Shown: positions 1-5,231, counted from the first letter of the stretch. The stretch is 8,083 nucleotides of DNA from Bacteroidales bacterium UBA4347 (GCA_002394185.1 DGTB01000148.1:1-8083), one strand, 5' to 3'. Numbers and translations are program-made. Notes: a model not told the origin generated them from the letters alone.

Positions 1-84
1 TATAAGAACGGCCGAATCGGACACGAATTTGAAGCGGTTTTGACCCGGGATGAGGGCGGCGGAAATTTATTTCTTCCATATTGA
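1..84 (+). CDS. Possible C-terminal tail of an upstream gene (partial)
   Basis: The frame beginning at base 1 is open for 27 codons and stops with TGA at 82-84, just before the promoter box at 95-102. The peptide contains YKNGRIGHEFEAVL and ends NLFLPY, which is mixed and protein-like rather than repetitive. I do not recognise the family. A second plus-strand frame is also open, to a TGA at 41-43. On the minus strand an ATG at 79-77 opens a frame running off the left edge. The choice therefore rests only on the stop lying neatly before the next promoter. Sequence to the left would decide. Confidence 0.3.
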   Translation, partial: YKNGRIGHEFEAVLTRDEGGGNLFLPY

Positions 85-94
85 AAAAAAGTTG

Positions 95-102
95 TATCTT
101 TG
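95..102 (+). promoter_or_regulatory. Bacteroidota -7 promoter box of the lipoprotein gene
   Basis: TATCTTTG at 95-102 is an exact match to the Bacteroidota -7 consensus TAnnTTTG. If the box spans about -11 to -4, as is usual, transcription starts near 106, one base before the lipoprotein ATG at 107. No good -33 TTTG is seen at the expected distance: the area around 71-77 is only T/C-rich, and the TTG at 81-83 is too close. Confidence 0.7.
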
Positions 103-106
103 CAGC

Positions 107-769
107 ATGAAAAAGATAACATTTGCATTAGTCCTTGCAGGGTCCATCCTGCTGAGTTCGTGTGATATACTCACACAAGTGGCCTCGCAGTTCACCTCCG
201 TGGCCAACCTCGCCAACTGCGAATTCGCGCTGAAGAACGTCTCCAACGTCAGTGTTGCGGGCGTCAATGTGAAGAATCTGACCAACGGCAACCTGACGGC
301 CACCGACATCGTGAAGCTCGTGGCCGCCTACCAGAGCAAGCAGGTGCCGCTGAACCTCAACGTCAACGTCGACGTGAAGAACCCCACCCAGACGCAGGCC
401 GCCATGACGGCGCTGGACTGGATTCTGGCCATCGACGGCACCGACATGGCCAACGGCGTGTCGAGCAAGAACTACACCATCAAGCCCTCGACCACCACCA
501 CCGTGCCGCTGCCCGTGAGCACCGACCTGGGTCAGCTCTTCTCGCAGAAGGGTCTCGACGCGCTGAAGACTTTCGCCTCCAGCTTCGCCGGCGACGGTGT
601 GTCGTCCAAGGTGGGTCTCCGCGTGCGTCCCAGCCTCAGCGTCGGCACCACCCAGGTACCCTTCCCCAACTACATCACCCTGGAAAAGAAGACCGGCACC
701 TCCACCAACAACAACTCCTCCTCCTCGACCAACACAACCACCCCCACCACCAAGAAAGGCAGAATCTGA
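107..769 (+). CDS. Lipoprotein with LEA type 2 (LEA14/WHy)-like domain
   Basis: This encodes a 220-residue secreted lipoprotein. The start at 107 is chosen because it gives a clean signal peptide: MKK, a hydrophobic stretch, and the lipobox LSSC with the lipidated cysteine at residue 19. The upstream in-frame ATG at 50 would add 19 residues and lies 5' of the promoter box. Residues about 40-185 resemble the LEA14/WHy fold: alternating hydrophobic beta-strands, the VDVKNPTQ segment where the family has V-x-NP, a later MANGVSS turn, and the STTTTVPLPV strand. The last 25 or so residues are a Ser/Thr/Asn-rich low-complexity tail ending KKGRI. The residues after Cys19 (DILTQ) lack the acidic surface-export signal known from Bacteroides and Capnocytophaga, so a periplasm-facing location is likelier. 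The domain call is from pattern and the function is unknown. It is monocistronic and ends just before a strong hairpin. Confidence 0.8.
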   Translation: MKKITFALVLAGSILLSSCDILTQVASQFTSVANLANCEFALKNVSNVSVAGVNVKNLTNGNLTATDIVKLVAAYQSKQVPLNLNVNVDVKNPTQTQAAMTALDWILAIDGTDMANGVSSKNYTIKPSTTTTVPLPVSTDLGQLFSQKGLDALKTFASSFAGDGVSSKVGLRVRPSLSVGTTQVPFPNYITLEKKTGTSTNNNSSSSTNTTTPTTKKGRI

Positions 770-794
770 TACATTAACAACCCTAAAAAAATAG

Positions 795-830
795 AGAAAC
801 AGGCAGACGGGATTCCATCTGCCTGTTTCT
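795..830. terminator. Bidirectional intrinsic terminator between convergent genes
   Basis: GAAACAGGCAGA (796-807) pairs perfectly with TCTGCCTGTTTC (818-829), and A795-T830 adds a thirteenth pair. The 10-base loop can form two further G-C pairs. Read on the minus strand the stem is followed by TCTATTTTTTTAG, a good U-tract for ending the murL operon, whose last stop codon is at 851. On the plus strand it is followed by a T-rich but interrupted TGTTTCT, so it probably also stops the lipoprotein transcript, less efficiently. Confidence 0.88.
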
Positions 831-850
831 GTTTCTAAAAAAGGGGTCTC

Positions 851-2017
851 CTATCCCTCGGTGCAGGCCGTCGCCAGGCGGAAGAAGAGCTGGGCGGCGG
901 GCTCGACGAGGGCGTCGGGGAAGTCGTAGTCGGGATGGTGGAGTTCGGGCTGGTGCTCGCCGCTGCCGATACCGAACATGGCACCCTTGTAACGGAGGAG
1001 GTACTCGGCGAAGTCCTCGCTCCAGCGGTTGGGCTCCATCTGATAACGGACACGAAGCGGCACATCCTCTGCCGCTTTTTCTATTGCTTCCACGCAATCG
1101 CCATTGTTCTCGGTGGCGCGGAAAGGTTCGACGAGAGAACGACTGACTTTCAAACCATAACGAGCAGACACCTCGTCTACTACTTGGTTGGCTTCTGAGA
1201 GCATTTTTTCCATCTCGTCGTTGGTGAAAGCACGGAGGGTGAACATCACTTCGCCATGCCCCGCCGAAGTGCCGAAGGCCGGCTGCCCCACCCTCACGCA
1301 TATCAGCGTAGACTGCCGAAACTCCCCATTTTGCCCATTAAGCCTATTGAACCTATCAATTATCTCGGCAATAGCCAATCCCGGATTGATGCCCAATTCG
1401 GGTGTCGAAGCATGTGTCTCGCGGCCGTCGAGGTGGTAGACCACACCCGTGGAGGCGGCTGCGAAAGTCCTCGGGCAGAGCACCACGGTGCCCAGCGGAT
1501 AGCCAGGTAGGTTGTGCAGGCCGTAGAAGCGCACGATGTTGTACTGCTGCAAGATGCCGCTCTCCAGCACGGCCTGTGAACCAGTGCCGGTCTCCTCGGA
1601 GGGCTGCCAGAGGAGGAGGATGTTGTGAGTGGAGAGTGGAGAGTGGAGAGTGGAGAGCGCTTGTCCCCGAGTGCTATCCACTACACACTCCCCACTATCC
1701 ACTAGTTCTGCCAGGCGGAGGAGGATGGTGGTGTGGCCGTCGTGGCCGCAGCGGTGGCCGATGGGCAGGGCGTCGGTGTCGGCGCGGAAGGCGATGGTGG
1801 GAACACCCCTCCGCCCTTCGGGCACCTCCCCTTGCGAAGGGGAGGAGTCTTTTGCCATCCAGACGGCGATGACGCCGTAGCCGCCGACGTTGGTGTAGAC
1901 CTTGTCGGGGTGGAGGCCCTGCAGGTGACGGACAATCATATCGTGTGCAAACTGCTCGTTGCCGGCGGTCTGCGGGTGCTCGTGGAGCTGATGGCGTATT
2001 TCCTTGTAATCAATCAT
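851..2017 (-). CDS. M20-family (M20D-like) metal-dependent amidohydrolase
   Basis: This 388-residue protein belongs to the aminoacylase/carboxypeptidase family that includes hippurate and indole-3-acetyl-amino acid hydrolases, which cleave N-acyl amino acid amides using two metal ions. Visible motifs are FRADTDALP (77-85), CGHDGH (90-95, ligands probably C90 and H92), PSEETG (139-144, E141/E142), YGLH (165-168), the dimerisation-domain HASTPELGINP (202-212), and a C-terminal ELHHPDYDF (358-366) carrying the last histidine ligand. No signal peptide is seen, so it should be cytoplasmic. The start at 2017 is chosen because its ATG overlaps the murD2 stop as ATGA and the protein then begins like the family (MIDYKEIRHQLHEHP). 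The frame stays open upstream to 2137, but only inside murD2. Oddities: residues about 57-71 and 113-131 are encoded by repeat elements, and the usual stretch of some 15-20 residues between DALP and CGHDGH is almost absent. The substrate cannot be told from sequence. Confidence 0.87.
   Translation of the reverse strand: MIDYKEIRHQLHEHPQTAGNEQFAHDMIVRHLQGLHPDKVYTNVGGYGVIAVWMAKDSSPSQGEVPEGRRGVPTIAFRADTDALPIGHRCGHDGHTTILLRLAELVDSGECVVDSTRGQALSTLHSPLSTHNILLLWQPSEETGTGSQAVLESGILQQYNIVRFYGLHNLPGYPLGTVVLCPRTFAAASTGVVYHLDGRETHASTPELGINPGLAIAEIIDRFNRLNGQNGEFRQSTLICVRVGQPAFGTSAGHGEVMFTLRAFTNDEMEKMLSEANQVVDEVSARYGLKVSRSLVEPFRATENNGDCVEAIEKAAEDVPLRVRYQMEPNRWSEDFAEYLLRYKGAMFGIGSGEHQPELHHPDYDFPDALVEPAAQLFFRLATACTEG
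1629..1704. repeat. Inverted pair of 7-nt repeat arrays inside the amidohydrolase gene
   Basis: Four exact copies of GTGGAGA occupy 1629-1656. After a 20-base spacer, four degenerate copies of the opposite orientation follow (TCCACTA, CACACTC, CCCACTA, TCCACTA at 1677-1704). The two arms are partly complementary and could form a long imperfect hairpin. The insert is in frame; in the protein it reads as residues about 113-131, including LSTLHSPLSTH, just before the hydrophobic strand that leads to the PSEETG metal motif. Confidence 0.9.
1805..1848. repeat. Palindromic element, copy 1, in the amidohydrolase gene
   Basis: The element begins ACCCCTC, followed by a small hairpin GCCC-TTC-GGGC (1813-1823) and a larger one CCTCCCCTT-GCG-AAGGGGAGG (1825-1845). 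It is the same kind of element as 3061-3125 but lacks the right-hand GAGGGGT terminus. On the coding strand it is read as residues about 58-71 (SPSQGEVPEGRRG). It sits between the GVIAVWMAK strand and the VPTIAFRAD strand, where family members normally have a short turn. Confidence 0.85.
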
Positions 2018-3381
2018 AGTTTCAAAATCTGTTCGCGGAAGAAGTCGCCGCGGTGTTCGAAGTTCTTGAAGGCATCGTAGCTGGCTGCCGCCGGCGAGAG
2101 GAGCACTACCCCACCCTGCGGTGTATGCTCGGCGCACCAGGGGACAATCTTGGTGTAGTCGTCCTCTATGAGAGTGGCTGAGTGGCTGAGTGACTGAGTG
2201 GCTGAGTGGATTCGGCGGCCGGCCTTGCCTACGAAGACAAGGTTCGGGATGGGGTGCTCTTGCAGGAAGGCGACCAATGGACTGTAGTCGATGCCGCGGT
2301 CGAAACCGCCGAGGATGAGGGTGTCGACACGGCCGAGGGCTCGCACGGCGGCGATGGCGGCCTCGGGGATGGTGGAGATGCTGTCGTCGTACCAGGTGAT
2401 GCCGCGCACCTCGCCGATGCGCTCCATGCGGTGGCGGAGGCCATGGAAAGTGGAAAGTGGAAAGTGGAAAGTGGAAAGTGGCTGGCGCGTCACCAGGCTT
2501 GCCACACGGCAGGCCACGAGGGCGTTGCTGCGGTTGTGGTCGCCGCTGAGGGGGCAGGCATCGAGGAGCTGGCGCTCTTCGGCGGTGATGTCGTGGAGGC
2601 TATAGGGGTGGAGAGTGGTGAGTGGTGAGTGGTGAGTGGTGAGTGACGAGTGGGTGACGAGGTCGCGCAGTTCGTCGTTGTCGGTGCAATAGAAGAAGTG
2701 GTCGCCCTCCTGCTGGCGCAGGGCTATCTGGAACTTGGCCTTTTTGTAGCCGAGGTAGTTCTCATAGTGGTCGAGGTGTTCCTGGAAGAGGTTGAGCAGC
2801 ACGGCGATATGGGGTCCGCGATGGATGTTCTCCAGCTGGTGGCAGCTGAGTTCGGCCACGACGAGGGAGTCGGGGCGGAGGTCGTCGAGGATGTCGAAAA
2901 GTGGGATGCCAATGTTGCCGGCCAGGATGGAGCCCGGCAGCAGGTGGTGGATGAGGCTGGCGGTGGTAGACTTGCCCTTGGTGCCTGTGACGCCGATGGT
3001 GAGGTCGCCGTAGACCTGCAGGAAGAGGTCGGTGAGGGAGGTTAGGTGAAAAGAGGATGAACCCCTCAGTCCTTCGGACAGCTCCCCTTGGGAAGGGGAG
3101 CAGCCAGTCGGGGCGAGGGAGGGGTCGTATTGGGGAAGAGGGAAACAGTGGAAGGTGGGGATGCCGGGGCTCTTGATGACGAGGTCGAAAGGCCAGTCGC
3201 CGTGCCATTGGTCGGCGGTGTCTTTCCACTTCCCCTTTTCCACCTGCGTGGCGATGGTGACGGGTGCCGAGGGCAGGAGTTTCTTGATCAGGTTCTCGGC
3301 GCTCTTGCCTTCGCGGCCGTAGCCGGCGACGAGTATGCGGTGGCCCTGGAGGAGGGCTTTCAGTTGTTCTTCTCTGTACAT
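2014..3381 (-). CDS. murD2: MurD2: UDP-MurNAc-L-alanine--L-glutamate ligase
   Basis: This 455-residue Mur ligase joins L-Glu to UDP-MurNAc-L-Ala in the cytoplasm with ATP. In order: an N-terminal UDP-binding domain starting HRILVAGYGREGKSA (14-28); the P-loop GVTGTKGKSTT (130-140); AELSCHQLE (176-184); QEHLDHY (200-206); YKKAK, with the probable carbamylated lysine K216; GDHNRSNALVA (280-290); and a C-terminal domain with GLRHRMER (314-321), LILGGFDRG (355-363) and LSPAAASYDAFKNFEHRG (428-445). Two points favour MurD2 over MurD: the NDSKATN motif is replaced by DDSISTIPEA (332-341), and murL lies directly upstream. Against E. coli MurD numbering recalled from memory, glutamate-pocket residues K348 and L416 appear as R362 and Y435. 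The start at 3381 lies 22 bp inside murL, which suggests translational coupling. Three tandem repeats and one palindromic element are translated in frame (about residues 91-108, 243-257, 300-313 and 393-404), making the protein somewhat longer than usual. Confidence 0.9.
   Translation of the reverse strand: MYREEQLKALLQGHRILVAGYGREGKSAENLIKKLLPSAPVTIATQVEKGKWKDTADQWHGDWPFDLVIKSPGIPTFHCFPLPQYDPSLAPTGCSPSQGELSEGLRGSSSFHLTSLTDLFLQVYGDLTIGVTGTKGKSTTASLIHHLLPGSILAGNIGIPLFDILDDLRPDSLVVAELSCHQLENIHRGPHIAVLLNLFQEHLDHYENYLGYKKAKFQIALRQQEGDHFFYCTDNDELRDLVTHSSLTTHHSPLTTLHPYSLHDITAEERQLLDACPLSGDHNRSNALVACRVASLVTRQPLSTFHFPLSTFHGLRHRMERIGEVRGITWYDDSISTIPEAAIAAVRALGRVDTLILGGFDRGIDYSPLVAFLQEHPIPNLVFVGKAGRRIHSATQSLSHSATLIEDDYTKIVPWCAEHTPQGGVVLLSPAAASYDAFKNFEHRGDFFREQILKL
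2172..2209. repeat. 8-nt tandem repeat GAGTGGCT in murD2
   Basis: Almost five copies of GAGTGGCT lie head to tail: 2172-2179, 2180-2187, 2188-2195 with one change (GAGTGACT), 2196-2203, and a partial copy from 2204. On the coding strand they are translated as SATQSLSHSATL (about residues 393-404). This falls between the strand ending VFVGKAGRRI and the segment EDDYTKIVPW, a surface loop in Mur ligase C-terminal domains. The unit differs from the 7-nt arrays by one base in length but shares the GAGTGG core. Confidence 0.92.
2444..2481. repeat. 7-nt tandem repeat TGGAAAG in murD2
   Basis: Five perfect copies of TGGAAAG (2444-2478) are followed by a partial TGG. In murD2 this is read as PLSTFHFPLSTFHG, residues 301-314, immediately before the conserved GLRHRMER motif of the C-terminal domain. 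The copies are identical, unlike the degenerate arrays elsewhere, which suggests recent expansion or ongoing copy-number turnover. Confidence 0.93.
2608..2649. repeat. 7-nt tandem repeat GTGGTGA in murD2
   Basis: Six head-to-tail heptamers are present: GTGGAGA (2608-2614), four exact GTGGTGA (2615-2642) and GTGACGA (2643-2649). The murD2 reading is roughly SLTTHHSPLTTLH (residues 246-258), between the end of the central ATPase domain strand (DNDELRDLV) and the helix ITAEERQLL. The plus-strand direction of this unit contains TGA in one of its three registers, so only the coding direction is fully open. Confidence 0.92.
3061..3125. repeat. Palindromic element, copy 2, in murD2
   Basis: This 65-bp element has terminal inverted repeats ACCCCTC (3061-3067) and GAGGGGT (3119-3125), a small hairpin GTCC-TTC-GGAC (3069-3079) and a larger one GCTCCCCTT-GGG-AAGGGGAGC (3081-3101). 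On the coding strand it gives about residues 86-107, including SPSQGELSEGLRG. That lies between the N-terminal UDP-binding domain and the helix before the P-loop domain. It is in the same reading frame as copy 1 at 1805-1848. Confidence 0.87.
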
Positions 3382-4760
3382 GCTTGCTGAAGGATTTGGC
3401 GTTCTTCTTCTGTGAGGTTGCCGATGGGAGAGATATGCTCCAGGTTTATTATCTGCCGGCGGGATGCCGGCGTTCCATCATATTCCAGGAGTTTGGGGAG
3501 ACGGTCTTTGTACCAGCGTTCGACGGCCATCTGGAGGGCTTGGCGCACCTCGCTGACAGTGCCAACGCACTCGAAGGGCTTGGTTTCGGCCAGGCCGAGG
3601 AGCTGGCGGAACTCCAGGTCGAGCGATGTGTCGTCAAGCATCGACTTGCCGAAGATTTCGTTCAAACGTGCAGGTTCGATGAAGGGTGAAAGGATGATGT
3701 AGGCGAAGAGGCACTTGGCGCAGTGGCCACACCAGATGTCCTCCTTACTGCCGACGTTGCAGGAACGGAAAACGTCGTGGTAGGCCGTGAAGCGGCTGAA
3801 CAGCATGGCTATCTGAAGCTCCGAGAGCGGGCGCAGGAAAGAGAAGTAGTTGAAGCTGGGTGAATAGGCACGGAAGTCGTCCTCAAACTCGAGGCTCTTG
3901 CTGTACTGATGGTTGACGCTTGTGCCGAGTACGGTGCTCTCATTGGCGGAGCTCTCGTTGCTGAGGGCCACATTGGGAATGCCGCTGAGGACGGAGGCCA
4001 GGCGGGTGTAGAAGGCCAGCATGGCGCTGAAGGGGGTGTGGCCGTTGAGGTAGCCTTTGGCGTTGAGTTCCAATAGCGTGGGGTCAATCTTGCGGCGGAT
4101 GACGAGCACCTCCTCCAAGGGGAAGCCTGCCACACGGGCACACTCGCGAGTGGCGCCGCGAGGATTCATAATCAACGGCCGTATGGTCTTGCCCGCACGG
4201 CGCAGCAGCTCGAGCGTCACCACGCTGTCTTTTCCGCCGCCGATGGGGACAAGGTAGGAAGCGGTGAGTGGAGAGTGGAGAGTGGAGAACGGGCTGCCGC
4301 CGTTCTGACTTGTTTTGTTTTCCGTTCTCCGCTCTCCGTTCTCCACTCTCCGCTCTCCACTCTCCACTCTCAGAAAAGCTTCGGGGCTCTCCGAGATGCC
4401 GTTGGTATAGAAGAACTCGCCGAGGCCGTTCCAGTAGAGCTTGCGCCAGAAGGCCGTCTGTTCGTCGGTGAGTGCACCGCAGAGCACCCTGACCGTTGGC
4501 GGACAGGCACATTTCCAGTAGCTTATCAGTTCTATCATGCCGATGTCGAACACCATGCGGTCCAGCACCTGGGCTGGAACATCGCAGGAAAGGAAGGGGC
4601 GCGCCTCGAAGAGGGCCTCGGGGTGGAACACCACGTCGCCCATGCGGAAGTCGAACCACAGACGCAATCCCTCGGCTGTCCACTCGTGGTGGAAGGCCTC
4701 GTAGAGAAACTCGGGATAGCGCTCCCGCAACTCGACGTATTTTGTACTATTGTTATTCAT
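3360..4760 (-). CDS. murL: MurL: UDP-MurNAc-L-alanyl-L-glutamate epimerase
   Basis: This 466-residue cytoplasmic enzyme inverts L-Glu to D-Glu on the nucleotide precursor made by MurD2. The family uses ATP and is thought to activate the glutamate carboxylate. The sequence matches the MurL family as I recall it from Xanthomonas: NGLGEFFYTNG (111-121); a PP-loop IGGGKDSV (173-180) as in ATP pyrophosphatases; NGHTPFSAM (239-247); ALSNESSANES (265-275); NHQYSKSLEFE (283-293); FLRPLSEL (308-315); a cysteine cluster SCN then WCGHCAKC (C334, C344, C347, C350), probably a metal site; IFGKSMLDD (369-377); and KPFECVG (394-400). The ATG at 4760 is the only sensible start and has no Shine-Dalgarno sequence. 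It is the first gene of the operon and overlaps murD2 by 22 bp. Residues about 131-168, directly before the PP-loop strand, come from a large repeat insertion and have no counterpart in the family. Confidence 0.92.
   Translation of the reverse strand: MNNNSTKYVELRERYPEFLYEAFHHEWTAEGLRLWFDFRMGDVVFHPEALFEARPFLSCDVPAQVLDRMVFDIGMIELISYWKCACPPTVRVLCGALTDEQTAFWRKLYWNGLGEFFYTNGISESPEAFLRVESGERRVENGERRTENKTSQNGGSPFSTLHSPLTASYLVPIGGGKDSVVTLELLRRAGKTIRPLIMNPRGATRECARVAGFPLEEVLVIRRKIDPTLLELNAKGYLNGHTPFSAMLAFYTRLASVLSGIPNVALSNESSANESTVLGTSVNHQYSKSLEFEDDFRAYSPSFNYFSFLRPLSELQIAMLFSRFTAYHDVFRSCNVGSKEDIWCGHCAKCLFAYIILSPFIEPARLNEIFGKSMLDDTSLDLEFRQLLGLAETKPFECVGTVSEVRQALQMAVERWYKDRLPKLLEYDGTPASRRQIINLEHISPIGNLTEEERQILQQACTEKNN
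4264..4369. repeat. Large inverted pair of 7-nt repeat arrays in murL
   Basis: Three exact GTGGAGA copies (4268-4288, preceded by GTGA) face seven copies of TCCRYTC (4321-4369; variants TCCGTTC, TCCGCTC and TCCACTC). Bases 4264-4292 and 4336-4364 can pair as a near-perfect 29-bp stem with a G-T wobble and one mismatch, around a 43-base loop. In the protein the long arm is read VESGERRVENGERRTEN and the short arm as FSTLHSPL, within residues about 131-168. Confidence 0.93.
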
Positions 4761-4887
4761 ATTGCTATATAACTACATTCGGCGTAAAATATTGTATCCA
4801 TGCCGTACTAAATATTTTTTCAGCCCTGATACAATAAAAGAAACCGGGCTCCGTTATGGAACAAGTAACAAAAAAACATACAGAAAA
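4761..4887. promoter_or_regulatory. Divergent murL / yajC intergenic region with a weak promoter candidate
   Basis: This AT-rich gap must carry the starts of both the murL operon and yajC. The best plus-strand candidate is ATTG (4791-4794), an 18-base spacer, then TATTTTTT (4813-4820), an imperfect -33/-7 pair that would start yajC near 4824. On the minus strand no box better than TATTTTAC was found for murL. A 5-bp inverted repeat AGCCC (4822-4826) / GGGCT (4846-4850) lies in the yajC leader. The yajC start is preceded by an A-rich stretch, not a Shine-Dalgarno sequence. Confidence 0.35.
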
Positions 4888-5181
4888 ATGACCGATTTTA
4901 TACTCCTCGACATCGCCAACGGCTGGAAGACCGGCATCATGATTGTGCTGATGATAGTGGTGTTCTACCTCTTCCTCATCCGTCCGCAAAGCCAGAAAAC
5001 CAAGAAAGAAAAAGAATACCGCGACGGCCTGCAGAAGGGCGACCGCGTGATGACCGCCGGCGGCATCCACGTCAGTTTCGTCAGCCGCGACGGCGCCTGG
5101 GCCATCGTCGAAGCCGCCCCCGGCGCCCGCATGAAAGTGCAGATTGGCACCCTGCAGCCCATTCCCGAAAAGAAACAATAA
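4888..5181 (+). CDS. yajC: YajC, preprotein translocase accessory subunit
   Basis: This 97-residue single-pass inner-membrane protein is associated with the SecDF complex, which assists SecYEG-driven protein export. One hydrophobic helix spans about residues 15-31 and ends in the family signature FLIRPQSQKTKKEKEY (29-44). A small cytoplasmic domain follows with GLQKGDRVMTAGGIHVSFV (47-65), equivalent to the usual KGDxVxTxGGIxGxV. The length is typical. The start at 4888 is chosen because the protein then begins with a short N-terminus before the membrane helix; the frame is open from 4750, but that would add 46 residues unlike the family. It is transcribed alone, divergently from murL, and is closed by the terminator at 5232-5269. 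It is not next to secD, secF or tgt in this window. Confidence 0.93.
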   Translation: MTDFILLDIANGWKTGIMIVLMIVVFYLFLIRPQSQKTKKEKEYRDGLQKGDRVMTAGGIHVSFVSRDGAWAIVEAAPGARMKVQIGTLQPIPEKKQ

Positions 5182-5189
5182 CAAAGAGC

Positions 5190-5229
5190 GCAGGCTCCCG
5201 ACCTGCATTCCTGTTAAGATTATTTAACA
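5190..5229. other. Two small inverted repeats downstream of yajC
   Basis: GCAGG (5190-5194) pairs with CCTGC (5202-5206). TGTTAA (5212-5217) pairs with TTAACA (5224-5229) across GATTAT, forming an 18-bp interrupted palindrome. They lie between the yajC stop and its terminator and could be mRNA 3' structure. The second one is AT-rich and lies about 55-70 bases upstream of the predicted TetR-gene transcription start, so it might also be a protein-binding site. Function is unproven. Confidence 0.4.
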
Positions 5230-5231
5230 TC

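Noticed and set aside
1..79. Minus-strand gene starting at 79 and leaving the window leftward
   Set aside because: Only 26 codons are visible, with no promoter box upstream on that strand; the plus-strand tail is about as plausible, so neither can be claimed firmly.
50..106. ATG at 50 as the start of the lipoprotein gene
   Set aside because: It adds 19 residues ahead of a perfect lipoprotein signal peptide and lies upstream of the promoter box at 95-102.
1733..2080. Plus-strand open frame antisense to the amidohydrolase
   Set aside because: Gly/Val/Asp-rich shadow of a well-supported M20 gene, and it also runs into murD2.
2018..2137. Longer amidohydrolase starting at 2137
   Set aside because: The extra 40 residues do not resemble the family, and the extension lies wholly within the end of murD2; the ATGA overlap at 2017-2014 is the better start.
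2014..3381. murD2 and neighbours as pseudogenes because of the repeats
   Set aside because: All inserts keep the frame, all catalytic motifs are present, and gene overlaps are intact.
1629..4369. CRISPR-like repeats
   Set aside because: The units are 7-8 bases and contiguous, with no 20-40 base spacers between identical repeats and no cas genes.
4822..4850. AGCCC/GGGCT as a terminator or riboswitch upstream of yajC
   Set aside because: Only five pairs with a 19-base loop and no U-tract; no conserved riboswitch pattern is visible.
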